From the NCBI GenBank assembly GCA_028689615.1, contig JAQVCV010000035.1, positions 1 through 46,462 on the forward strand: a stretch of 46,462 nucleotides of DNA, in the 5' to 3' direction. Source of the stretch: Bacteroidales bacterium (GTDB lineage: Bacteria; Bacteroidota; Bacteroidia; Bacteroidales; TTA-H9). The notes beneath the pieces were generated by a model that did not search any database, had not been told where the DNA came from, and worked only from the letters and a program-made list of their open reading frames with translations. Made by a program: the position numbers and the translations under genes. Shown piece after piece: positions 8,603 to 19,024 of this stretch. Positions within the stretch are counted from its first letter, which is position 1; every line of letters starts with the position of its first letter.

Positions 8603-8634
8603 CAAATGTAGAACTATTCTAAATAACCACAAAA
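8603..8634 (-). promoter_or_regulatory. Strong Bacteroidota-type promoter for the His-rich/TonB receptor unit
   Basis: On the minus strand TTTTG (8634-8630) is followed by exactly 19 bp and then TACATTTG (8610-8603), a full match to the -33/-7 promoter class. The start codon of the His-rich gene is 35 bp downstream. Confidence 0.75.
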
Positions 8635-8843
8635 TCTGGACAGGAAAAGTTATAAAAAACTGGCGCAACCGGGAGCCTGAGCAGTGTGGGGTATGCTCGC
8701 GTGGTATGGCATGGGTTGCACGCCGTATATACAGAATCAACTTGGGTTTATGCACAAAATAGTTATTACGGGCGTGCATGAGATCGCTGCGCTAGTTGCG
8801 AAAATAGCTTGCATCTGGTGGCTCGGTACGATGTTACCTTCGG

Positions 8844-8911
8844 TGAGAATAGTTAGCTTCGCTGAGAATAGTTAGCTTCGCTGAGATAGTTCGTCCCGCA
8901 TAGCTATCGGG
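8844..8911. repeat. Short tandem repeat followed by an ATAGCTAT palindrome
   Basis: Two adjacent 19-bp copies of TGAGAATAGTTAGCTTCGC (8844-8862, 8863-8881) are followed by a partial third copy and by CCCGCATAGCTATCGGG (8895-8911). The latter is close to the palindromes at 22032-22050 and near 22124-22149. The whole gap 8568-9033 holds no credible gene; a 63-codon open frame at 8684-8875 has no start context or family. Confidence 0.65.
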
Positions 8912-9033
8912 ATAACCGCCTCTACGCTCAAATGCTTCGCATTTTCACTAAGACGCGGTATAACAAGGGTGAATCTCAATCCTAAGTACACTACCAGGTA
9001 CCTGCCAACACCAAATTTGATTATTTCGGGAAT

Positions 9034-10791
9034 TTACGGGTAGAGTTTAATGAACTTTGATCTGCAAATACGACCCTGTTTGTTTGTGTACTGCAGGATA
9101 TAGAAGCCTTCCTCAAGGTGATTTACTTCAACCTGTCTCTCTGTGGCATTTGTTTCTGTTTTCCTGCCTTGTTGATCGAAAATGAAAACCAGTGGTTCAA
9201 CATCAACCGGTAATAGAATTTTATCGAATGCAGGGTTGGGACATACAACACCATCCGTTGGGTGGTAGTCGTTGGCTACAGCCACGGGGTTGTATTGCCA
9301 AAGCCATCCTCCGGCATCGTATTTTATCAGGAAGCAATCGTTATTGCCGACGCTTGAAAGCAGAAAAGGCTGTTGTCCCAATGGATCAACATTGGCATTG
9401 GTGCCATAAAGTTGACCTGTGATCACGGGGTTGTCGTTCCTGTCAACAGATAGTCCTGCCACGATATTATTGGCAGAAGAGCTTTCTCCTCCAAAGTTTA
9501 AAGCCCAAAAAGTCGAATCGAGATTGTTTGTGAATTTCGCCAGAAAGCAATCTGCTGTCGGAGCAAAGGCTGTGAGGCTTGTTTGTCCAAAAGTTGCAGT
9601 TTGGTTCATCCAACCAGCCAGAAAAACATTGTTTTGTGAGTCGAATGATACTCTGTGGCCTCCGTCGCCTGTTCCACTGTTCATCCCAGTTGCGAATCGC
9701 AGATGACCATCGGTATCTAAGGAGCACAAGTAGAGCGATGAATTGGATATTGGAAAGCTACCTTGTTCGGGATCGAAATCAACGCTGTTGGTGCCGCTCA
9801 GTCTCCCTGTAAAATGGGGGTTTCCGTTGTTGTCGCACCGCAAAGCACCCGGTGAAACCAAATCTTGCATGTTGCTTCCAATTTGTTTTACCCAATAGAG
9901 CATTCCGTTTTCGGTGTTGTATTTCGCGATAAAAATGTCGTTTTGCCCCTGGCTTGAAAGAGATGTTGCTATGCCAAGCGGATTGAAATTCACCGCATTG
10001 CCTCTGAAATTACCTGCCAGAAATACATTTCCGTGCTGATCCGCATCGCACGCTCCGTAGGTTTCTGTAAACACATCGTTTCCTTTTACATCCAACACGA
10101 TAACCCACTGTGCAAGGCCATTGGTATTGTATTTGACCAAAAAGATCCCCGCGGTGTTATCCCCGAGTGAATGTATCATCTCTTCACCCAAGGGATTGAA
10201 GTTCATGGTGCCATGAAATCCTCCGGTTACGAAGCAATTTCCTTGGTTGTCAACAGCAATATCCCAGGCCCGTTCCTGTGTTTCTGCTCCATTATTTCCC
10301 ATGCTCAGAGCCCATTGGTACGTTCCGTTGCTGTCGTATTTTGCCACAAAAACATCTTCATTACCTTCGGTAGTGAGCAAGCCGCCACCGGCAGGATTGA
10401 AACTTGCTGTGAGGGGCCCGGTGGCTGTTGTGCTGCCAAAATACCCTGTCAGATAGATGTTGTTATCTGAATCTGTAGCCACGCCGTGTGGAGCCTCGCT
10501 GGTGGTAGCTCCCCCAACGTGGAAGGCCCACAACAAGTTGCCAACTGCCGAGTATTTGGTAACCGCTACCTGGGTAGTAACTCCTGGTGCCGTAAGGTTG
10601 GTGGTTCCATTTGGGTTCACGTTGATCGTGTTCTGAAACAGCGCTGCATTGATGTAGCAATTGCTCCTGTCCACGGCAATGGCTTTGCCATACTCCATGC
10701 CGCTACTGCTGTACAGCATGGCCAGGTTTTGGCCAATCGCCACGCTCGTAATAATCAGAAAAAAAGCGAGTGTTGATAGTAGAGTTCTCAT
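9034..10791 (-). CDS. Secreted SBBP-repeat-like beta-propeller protein with type IX secretion C-terminal sorting domain
   Basis: The 585-residue product has a signal peptide (MRTLLSTLAFFLIITSVAIG) followed by about seven repeats of the form VAxDxxGNxYxTGxFxGxxxFNP and DxFxAKYxxxGxxxWA, as in SBBP (seven-bladed beta-propeller) repeat proteins. The last 75 residues (from VVCPNPAFDKILLPV, through GRKTETNATERQVEVNHLEEG, to KFIKLYP) form a Por/T9SS type A sorting domain. The protein would be exported by Sec, then moved across the outer membrane by the type IX system and displayed or released. Ligand and role are unknown. It is 27 bp downstream of an APCDD1-like/DUF1330 gene, likely the same transcript. 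Confidence 0.85.
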   Translation of the reverse strand: MRTLLSTLAFFLIITSVAIGQNLAMLYSSSGMEYGKAIAVDRSNCYINAALFQNTINVNPNGTTNLTAPGVTTQVAVTKYSAVGNLLWAFHVGGATTSEAPHGVATDSDNNIYLTGYFGSTTATGPLTASFNPAGGGLLTTEGNEDVFVAKYDSNGTYQWALSMGNNGAETQERAWDIAVDNQGNCFVTGGFHGTMNFNPLGEEMIHSLGDNTAGIFLVKYNTNGLAQWVIVLDVKGNDVFTETYGACDADQHGNVFLAGNFRGNAVNFNPLGIATSLSSQGQNDIFIAKYNTENGMLYWVKQIGSNMQDLVSPGALRCDNNGNPHFTGRLSGTNSVDFDPEQGSFPISNSSLYLCSLDTDGHLRFATGMNSGTGDGGHRVSFDSQNNVFLAGWMNQTATFGQTSLTAFAPTADCFLAKFTNNLDSTFWALNFGGESSSANNIVAGLSVDRNDNPVITGQLYGTNANVDPLGQQPFLLSSVGNNDCFLIKYDAGGWLWQYNPVAVANDYHPTDGVVCPNPAFDKILLPVDVEPLVFIFDQQGRKTETNATERQVEVNHLEEGFYILQYTNKQGRICRSKFIKLYP

Positions 10792-10818
10792 TTGTCTTTT
10801 TTTTTGTACAACAGTTTG

Positions 10819-11754
10819 TTACTTCATATCTCCTCTTTGTTTAACAAGCTCCACTGTCACATCAGCTCCTTGTGATCTGAAGTTTTTCCAGCGGGCGTAT
10901 TCGGGACTGTTCCACCAGGCATCGAATGATTTTTGATCGGGCCATTGCTGGATGACCATGAAATTGTAATCTTTCGCTTCTCCTTCGTAGCTGGTTTTGT
11001 CCATCCCTTCAAAAATGATTTTTCCTCCATATAAGGTTATGGTTCCCAGATGTCCTGTAACATATTGCATAAACTTCTCCTGGTCCTTAATATTCACCTT
11101 GATAAGCACAAAGCATTGGTCGGGATGAAGAATGGGCATCACAGGATTGAGAATGTTTGTCTGGTGGCGGGTTTCATCGAATGGCTCCAGCAATTCTCCG
11201 GGTTGAGACGGGCGTGCCGTGCGATTTCCCAGGTTGTTATCGGCCGGACGATTTCCCAACATAAGGTTGTTGCCTGATTTCATAACTATATCATATTCGG
11301 TTTCGTATTGTGCTACCGATTGCAGAAACGAGCACCCATTGGCCGATATGTCTGTTTTAGTTTCTGTTTGTAAATTGCACGACTCAAACCCTAATTGTTT
11401 GATAATATGTGGATTGTTGGTGTGAAGCGTAAGGAATTTTTTCTTAAAAGTGAAATCGGCTTCCCAGGCTGCCTGGAGTTTTTTAATTCTTTTGCCAACT
11501 GTAAATGTCCCTTCGGCATCAAAGGAAAAAATGGGGAACAGCCGGGTGCTGTCGGCATACATCGTATAACAAAGTGTCCAGTTGTTTTTATTGAACGTGA
11601 AATCACGGGTGACAAAGGCCTGCCCCGAAGGCTCGCTTTTTGCGCTGAACCACCTGCCATTGATGGATGGGTTTTGCCCTGAACTTTGTAGTACTATTGT
11701 TACAAAACCAATTATAAGTAGTTGAACTTTAAGGGGTGTCTGAGTGGTGTGCAT
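10819..11754 (-). CDS. Exported two-domain protein: APCDD1-like N-terminal part and DUF1330 C-terminal domain
   Basis: This 311-residue protein has a signal-like N terminus (about residues 10-26). Residues 28-190 include NGRWFSAKSEPSG, FVTRDFTFNKNNWTL and YADSTRLFPIFSFDAEGTF, which resemble the lipocalin-like APCDD1 domain in layout. I base that on pattern memory only. Residues about 210-311 match DUF1330, a dimeric alpha-beta-barrel fold (CFVLIKVNIKDQEKFMQYV, GGKIIFEG, and a WNSPEYARWK segment). No enzymatic function is established for either part. The gene is divergent from an HxlR regulator 309 bp away, which might control it, and is followed closely by a T9SS cargo gene. Confidence 0.68.
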   Translation of the reverse strand: MHTTQTPLKVQLLIIGFVTIVLQSSGQNPSINGRWFSAKSEPSGQAFVTRDFTFNKNNWTLCYTMYADSTRLFPIFSFDAEGTFTVGKRIKKLQAAWEADFTFKKKFLTLHTNNPHIIKQLGFESCNLQTETKTDISANGCSFLQSVAQYETEYDIVMKSGNNLMLGNRPADNNLGNRTARPSQPGELLEPFDETRHQTNILNPVMPILHPDQCFVLIKVNIKDQEKFMQYVTGHLGTITLYGGKIIFEGMDKTSYEGEAKDYNFMVIQQWPDQKSFDAWWNSPEYARWKNFRSQGADVTVELVKQRGDMK

Positions 11755-12063
11755 GATTTTTTTTAGGATTTTAAATCTTGAAGGGTAGATGACTTGAATC
11801 TGCGGAAAATGGGAATGAACATCGGGCTCATATGCTCGACAGTGGATTGCGAGTTGTGTAGCGTAGCAAGCATCATGTGAATGCCGACAAAAAGTTTAGT
11901 GCCAAAGGTCATTCCTTATCTTGTTTAAACAATATTTGGATATTCTTTAAATCTGTTGCAAATTTGCTCATTGTTATCCGCAAAGTCAATAACTTACCAA
12001 AAGTAAAGTATGCTTTCTTTTAGTACAGTTTATTTATTGTCGGTATAAGCAGACGGTTGAAAC
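11755..12063. other. Divergent intergenic region between the APCDD1-like gene and hxlR-type gene
   Basis: This 309-bp AT-rich gap must hold the promoters of both divergent genes. I find no clear TAnnTTTG in either direction. HxlR proteins usually bind imperfect palindromes in such shared regions, but I cannot pick one with confidence. Confidence 0.4.
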
Positions 12064-12426
12064 ATGAAAAAAAATGAAATTTTTTGTCCGGTAACAGCCA
12101 CCATGAACATAATTGGGGGCAAATGGAAGGCGGCCATATTGTGGTATTTGCGCGAAAAACCAATGCGCTTTGGTGAATTACACCGTTGTTTAAATGGATG
12201 TTCGCTGAAGATTTTTAATGCTGATTTGAAAGATCTAGAGCGCGACGGTGTTTTGAAGCGGGAGGTGTTTGCCGAGGTGCCACCACGTGTTGAGTATTCT
12301 TATACAGAATTTGGCAAAACCCTCTTACCGGTGGTTTTGTCAATCAGGGAATGGGGTGTGTTCAGGTTGAAAAGCAACCCTGAATTAACTGACGGAAAGC
12401 CCCACTTAAAGAAAATGATTGAGTAG
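12064..12426 (+). CDS. HxlR-family winged-helix transcriptional regulator
   Basis: This 120-residue protein is typical of HxlR in length and motifs: CPVTATMNIIGGKWKAAILW at the N terminus, then MRFGELHRCLNGCSLKIFNADLKDLERDG and RVEYSYTEFGKTLLPV. Residues 25-90 form the winged helix-turn-helix. The N-terminal Cys8 is at the position used in several members to sense electrophiles, quinones or disulfide stress. The gene is divergent from the APCDD1-like/DUF1330 gene, so it may autoregulate and control that neighbour. DUF1330 and related small dimeric enzymes are frequent targets of such regulators, but this is inference. Confidence 0.93.
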   Translation: MKKNEIFCPVTATMNIIGGKWKAAILWYLREKPMRFGELHRCLNGCSLKIFNADLKDLERDGVLKREVFAEVPPRVEYSYTEFGKTLLPVVLSIREWGVFRLKSNPELTDGKPHLKKMIE

Positions 12427-12785
12427 TCTGATAATAATATTGTTACGAACCAGATCGGGGGCTTTCATTCTTGATTGGTTTTCCTCCGTTCTGGTAATGA
12501 GGAGGTGTGGAGCGATTTGTTAATAGGTAACTGTTTTTTTGTGATTAATTACCCTTAATCCGCACCCACGAATATGCATGCAACCTCATTGCCCACCGAC
12601 GAATAAAAATCGAGTCAGCGAATTATCAATAAGTTCAGATCATCTTTAACAAGGATTATTAGGAGAAGCAAAACCCATTCCAAACTGAGCATCACTTTTT
12701 TTTGCTATTTGGCGGTTTCGCTTGCATGGCGGCCTCAATCTGATGCAGGTCGGGTGCTATGGCTGAATCCAATCATCCTTAGAAT
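12427..12785. other. Gene-free intergenic stretch
   Basis: Between the hxlR-type stop codon and the ppdK terminator I find only short open frames without start context, no repeat family and no convincing RNA structure. It is AT-rich and unremarkable apart from an octa-T run near 12696. Confidence 0.5.
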
Positions 12786-12818
12786 AAAAAAACGCCCGGC
12801 ACAGCCGGGCGTTTTTTT
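12786..12818 (-). terminator. Rho-independent terminator downstream of ppdK
   Basis: A 15-bp perfect stem (AAAAAAACGCCCGGC with GCCGGGCGTTTTTTT) encloses the loop ACA. It ends the minus-strand ppdK transcript 28 bp after the stop codon and can also work in the plus direction. Confidence 0.92.
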
Positions 12819-12845
12819 ATTTAGTTAAGAAGTTCTATCCAAAGG

Positions 12846-15713
<2,868 letters not shown>

Positions 15714-15800
15714 TGTGAATGAATGTATCGTCCATAAATTTGGACTCGATGAATTAAATAGTTAATTGTCAGTTAATCAATACATATAAATTTCGGGATG

Positions 15801-15808
15801 CAAAGGTA
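15801..15808 (-). promoter_or_regulatory. Probable -7 box for ppdK
   Basis: On the minus strand TACCTTTG fits TAnnTTTG and lies 87 bp upstream of the ppdK start. I see no clear -33 box at the proper distance. Confidence 0.5.
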
Positions 15809-15917
15809 CGAAAAAAGATAAAATGAGGGGTGTGAAGTTTGTGTTAAAGTCTGTACTTAATCTTGATTGTTGCTTCGATCAGGCCAAGCAAATTTTCTCC
15901 GTAAAACAAAGCTGTAG

Positions 15918-16484
15918 TCATTGATTCGTTTCTCCCCCCAACTTGGTTAGCACGCTGTCCAACGGTTCCCAAAGTTCAATCTTGTTGCCAAAGGGATCCA
16001 TCAGGTGTACAAATTTTCCATAGTCGTAGGTCTCGATGTCGTCGAGCGGGGTTATGCCGTTGGAGCGGAGTTGACGTACCAAACCCTCGAGGTTTTGAAC
16101 TCGGTAGTTGATCATGAACCCGCCTGAGGATGGCCGAAAAGCACCACTGGAAGTGTCCGACGGACTCCACCTCAGGTAGTTGACTTGCTGTGGATCGCGT
16201 CCGTTGCGGAACTCAAACACGGCACCATAAGGGTCGGTGGTCAACCCCAGATGGGTGCGGTACCATTCGGAAGTGGCCTTGGGGTTGTGTGAATGAAAAA
16301 AGATTCCCCCGATGCCGGTGATGCGTGGGGTAGTGTCGGGGATGGCAGTTATCTTCGTACCCGAATCGGTTGGAACATCTTCTGGCGCGGTACGCGGCAA
16401 ATGGCTGCAAGCAGCTAAAACTACAACAACAACCAGAAGCATGGCGGGGTTGAGTTTCGAAGGGGGTTTTGTCAGGTTTTTCAT
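15918..16484 (-). CDS. Glyoxalase/VOC-superfamily lipoprotein
   Basis: I place the start at 16484 (MKNLTKPPSK), giving 188 residues; the frame runs further upstream only because it reads through a tandem repeat. The leader MLLVVVVVLAACSHL has a lipobox with Cys at about residue 28, so the protein should be membrane-anchored in the periplasm or outer membrane. The rest is a VOC fold: GIGGIFFHSHNPKATSEWYR, a central FEFRNG strand, then FVHLMDPFGNKIELWEP. VOC proteins include glyoxalase I, dioxygenases and antibiotic-binding proteins. The C-terminal metal Glu (in KIELWEP) is present, but the reaction is unknown. A lipoprotein VOC is less common than the cytosolic form. Confidence 0.85.
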   Translation of the reverse strand: MKNLTKPPSKLNPAMLLVVVVVLAACSHLPRTAPEDVPTDSGTKITAIPDTTPRITGIGGIFFHSHNPKATSEWYRTHLGLTTDPYGAVFEFRNGRDPQQVNYLRWSPSDTSSGAFRPSSGGFMINYRVQNLEGLVRQLRSNGITPLDDIETYDYGKFVHLMDPFGNKIELWEPLDSVLTKLGGETNQ

Positions 16485-16540
16485 GGGGTGATGGGATTTA
16501 ACAATGAAATTGATATACAACAACATGATATTTGGTAAAT

Positions 16541-16764
16541 GGTTCGGTGCGCTGCACCTGGCAATGGTTCGGTGCGCTGCACCTGGCAATGGTTCGGTGC
16601 GCTGCACCTGGCAATGGTTCGGTGCGCTGCACCTGGCAATGGTTTGGTGCGCTGCACTATCAATGGTTCGGTGCTCTGCACCTAGAAATGGTTCGGTGCG
16701 CTGCACCCAACGATGGGGCGATGTGATGCTATTTGAGCTTGGTGCTCAGGTGCAGCGCACCGGA
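16541..16764. repeat. Palindromic 25-bp tandem array (7 units) ending in one inverted unit
   Basis: Seven head-to-tail units of about 25 bp run from 16541 to 16714. The first four are identical; units 5-7 carry a few changes and unit 5 is one base shorter. Each unit contains GGTGCGCTGCACC, an imperfect palindrome with 5-bp arms. At 16747-16764 the sequence CAGGTGCAGCGCACCGGA is nearly the exact reverse complement of a unit core, so array and inverted unit could pair into a long stem. It lies between the VOC lipoprotein start and the 3' end of an HUH transposase gene. There are no unique spacers, so it is not CRISPR. Open frames across it are by-products. Confidence 0.9.
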
Positions 16765-16858
16765 CTATTTGTGGAATGGTGTTTCAACATTAAATTCATA
16801 AATATCCGAAACATGGGTTGTGTCGCTTTGTTTGGGCTCTTGCATCCCCGAAATATAC

Positions 16859-17320
16859 TTAATCAAAAAAATCAAATAAATATTTCTCGTCGTATTCAAT
16901 TTCGAATTTCCTCAATAATTCCAAATATTCGTCTCTGAATGTGTCTTTTTGGTGATGAATATCCTGATTCTGTATGTATTTCACTACATGGTCAATCTGC
17001 GATTTGGCATAGGTAAATGCCCCATAACCTTTCTGCCATTCAAACTTGAATGCTGAATATTTGTTCTCCTTAATCCAATGGGTAGATGAGGTTTTAATGT
17101 CTTCAATCAAATGTGGAATTAAATCTGAAAGATAATAGCCAATTAAAATGTGAATATGATCAGGCTGGGCATTTATAGCCAATAATTTGTGCTTCCGATT
17201 CTGTACGACGGCAGTGATGTATTTTTCCAAATTGTTTTTCCAACTTCTCTGTATCAGTGCTGCTCTGTTTTTTGGGGTGAATACAAGGTGCACATAGCAT
17301 TGGGAATAGGTGTTTGCCAT
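16859..17320 (-). CDS. IS200/IS605-type HUH transposase (TnpA), possibly a REP-associated tyrosine transposase
   Basis: This 153-residue protein has the single-domain length of Y1 transposases. It shows YSQCYVHLVFTPKNR at the start, the HUH metal motif His55-Ile-His57 in QPDHIHILIG, the WQKGYGAF segment, and the likely nucleophile Tyr115 in HVVKYIQNQ followed by HHQKDTFRDEYLELL. All catalytic residues appear intact. These enzymes cut and join single-stranded DNA at hairpin-bearing ends. The gene is much more AT-rich than its neighbours, suggesting transfer. A small hairpin lies upstream at 17370-17386, and the palindromic array lies downstream, which is why a RAYT/REP pairing is worth considering. 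No partner tnpB is present. Confidence 0.92.
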   Translation of the reverse strand: MANTYSQCYVHLVFTPKNRAALIQRSWKNNLEKYITAVVQNRKHKLLAINAQPDHIHILIGYYLSDLIPHLIEDIKTSSTHWIKENKYSAFKFEWQKGYGAFTYAKSQIDHVVKYIQNQDIHHQKDTFRDEYLELLRKFEIEYDEKYLFDFFD

Positions 17321-17369
17321 GGTTTCTGTTTTATTGGTAATTTTGGTTCTGTGCTTACATAGGCAGAGT

Positions 17370-17386
17370 GCGATATTGTTTATCGC
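17370..17386. repeat. Small hairpin upstream of the HUH transposase gene
   Basis: GCGATA and TATCGC form a 6-bp stem around the loop TTGTT, about 50 bp before the transposase start. Subterminal hairpins at such positions are recognised by IS200-type transposases, so this could mark the left end of the element. Confidence 0.4.
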
Positions 17387-17435
17387 TTTTGTTCTTCATT
17401 ACAATTTGTATTGATTTGGTCTTGATTAAACTCGG

Positions 17436-18050
17436 TCAAAACATGATTTGTCCGGTTTTAATGTGAATAACAGCGCGTTGAACCGATTTGATGAGGCAGT
17501 TGCGGATGGTTTCCTGCCGGTCGATCAAGGTGGGGCTCTCTTCTCCAATGGAGTAAAACTGTTTCACAAGGCGTTTGGTTTGGTTGTCGGTAATTGAAAC
17601 CACCACACTCACTGTGAAATACTTTCTGAATACAGGAGCTATGTAACCAACATTGTTGGCAGGGTTGTTATACAACACGGGGTTGTAGTCTTTCCGGTCA
17701 GTAATTGAAAAATGGTCAAGGGTGATGGTGTAATCGGGACGGGTTCCTGTGGAATCTACACTCCCGATTGTTGGAACCGTGAATACCTGTTGCATACGCA
17801 AATAGTTTTGAAACAGATGGGAGTACTCGTCGATGAATTTTTGACTGGTTCCGTATTTTTTTCTGAATGCTTTTTCTACCTTGTATGAAACCAACACGGT
17901 ATCGGTAGAAACTATTTCTATTGTTTTTGTCGAATTGGCCTTAAATCCTTTGTCGTTGAGAAGGGATACAACAAAAGGTTCTGAACACGATGTTGCCAAC
18001 ATCAGCGCAGCCAGAACTGAGAACACGAGTCTGTAGGTGATCGTTTTCAT
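17436..18050 (-). CDS. Hypothetical lipoprotein at the end of the O-acylation cassette
   Basis: This 204-residue protein has a lipoprotein-like leader (LVFSVLAALMLATSCSEPF, Cys at about 22). I recognise no family. The mature part is predicted mixed alpha/beta with a region RPDYTITLDHFSITDRKDYNP and a strand-rich section YFTVSVVVSITDNQTKRLV, which looks like a periplasmic domain rather than an enzyme; no catalytic motif is visible. It follows the esterase gene by 11 bp and is likely translated from the same message as the MBOAT, AlgJ-like and esterase genes, so it may help place that machinery at the envelope. Confidence 0.7.
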   Translation of the reverse strand: MKTITYRLVFSVLAALMLATSCSEPFVVSLLNDKGFKANSTKTIEIVSTDTVLVSYKVEKAFRKKYGTSQKFIDEYSHLFQNYLRMQQVFTVPTIGSVDSTGTRPDYTITLDHFSITDRKDYNPVLYNNPANNVGYIAPVFRKYFTVSVVVSITDNQTKRLVKQFYSIGEESPTLIDRQETIRNCLIKSVQRAVIHIKTGQIMF

Positions 18051-18061
18051 GGGAGATAAGG

Positions 18062-18994
18062 TTATTTAATAGAAAATTCATTTTTTGCAAATTCTGTCGT
18101 CATCTGTGCCAACCTGACTAATGAAGGGCCTTCTAATCCATGAAATCCATGATCGGCGCCGGGAAGCACTTCAAGGGTGTGTCTGATTCTGTGGGCTTCA
18201 AGTGCTTCAGCCAGCAGCAGCGACTGGCTCAGTGGCACTACTTTATCGGCGTCGCCATGGCAGATGAGCACAGGGGGAGTTTGCGGGTTGATGTAAGTAA
18301 CGGGGGAGTGTAATCTGTAGCTCTCAACAACTTTCGCGGGGTGAGTTTCATCGCTGAATCCGCTAAAGGAGCGGGTCAGGGTGAGTCGGTTGTTGTATTT
18401 GGTTCGTTGTGTCCATTTGTAAATTTTCAGGAAGAGGGGGTGGATGTCGGTGCGCATCAGCGGGTTCATATCGGTTGGGCCGTAGTGGTCTATCACGAAG
18501 TTCACGTGGGTGGAAACGCCAGCCAACGCGGGATCGCCAGCAAAGGCATCATCGGGCGAGAAGGCTGCCAGCATGGCCAGGTGAGCTCCTGCCGACGAAC
18601 CCCACAGCCCGATGCGACTGCTGTCGAGGTTGAACCTGGCGCCATGCAACCGTGTCCAGCGAATGGCATCTTTGGCATCGGCGGCAGGGGATGTGATGTG
18701 CGGCCCTTCGGGTGTTATCAGCCTGTAGCTGAAACTGGCTACAGCCCATCCGGCCTTCAGGAAATGATTGACCATGTGGCTGCGGTAGTGGCGTGTAACG
18801 GTATCGCGATTTCCTTTGGTCCAACTCCCTCCATGAAAATAGAGAATCACCGGAAAGGGCTGGTTGTGTTGCCGTGAAGGGAGCATAAGGTCGGCTTCCA
18901 AATTGTTGCCGTCAGCAGTTTTATAGGGTAGAGTGGCAGAGGGTCTGAGGCTGGTGTCAATACTCTCGGTTTGTGTTGGCAAAATCGGGTTCAT
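18062..18994 (-). CDS. Alpha/beta-hydrolase esterase (BD-FAE / hormone-sensitive-lipase-like)
   Basis: This 310-residue protein has the oxyanion motif ILYFHGGSWTKGNRD (about residue 50), the nucleophile elbow GLWGSSAGAHLAML (Ser at about 133), an acid in LICHGDADKVVPLSQS (Asp at about 247) and the catalytic His in GADHGFHG (about 280). These place it with small carbohydrate or acetyl esterases. No signal peptide is seen, so it is either cytoplasmic or exported by an unrecognised route. It lies between an AlgJ-like gene (30 bp) and a lipoprotein gene (11 bp). Next to an MBOAT acyltransferase, removal or transfer of O-acetyl groups is a reasonable guess. Confidence 0.88.
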   Translation of the reverse strand: MNPILPTQTESIDTSLRPSATLPYKTADGNNLEADLMLPSRQHNQPFPVILYFHGGSWTKGNRDTVTRHYRSHMVNHFLKAGWAVASFSYRLITPEGPHITSPAADAKDAIRWTRLHGARFNLDSSRIGLWGSSAGAHLAMLAAFSPDDAFAGDPALAGVSTHVNFVIDHYGPTDMNPLMRTDIHPLFLKIYKWTQRTKYNNRLTLTRSFSGFSDETHPAKVVESYRLHSPVTYINPQTPPVLICHGDADKVVPLSQSLLLAEALEAHRIRHTLEVLPGADHGFHGLEGPSLVRLAQMTTEFAKNEFSIK

Positions 18995-19024
18995 TTCGCA
19001 GGGTGTCTTATTCTTTAGTGAGCT

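Noticed and set aside
8684-8875. 63-codon plus-strand open frame in the 8568-9033 gap
   Set aside because: It ends in the tandem repeat and has no homology signal or promoter.
16541-16714. CRISPR array, or an N-terminal extension of the VOC lipoprotein reading through the repeats
   Set aside because: There are no spacers between units, and the lipoprotein has a proper start and lipobox at 16484; the extension is repeat-encoded.
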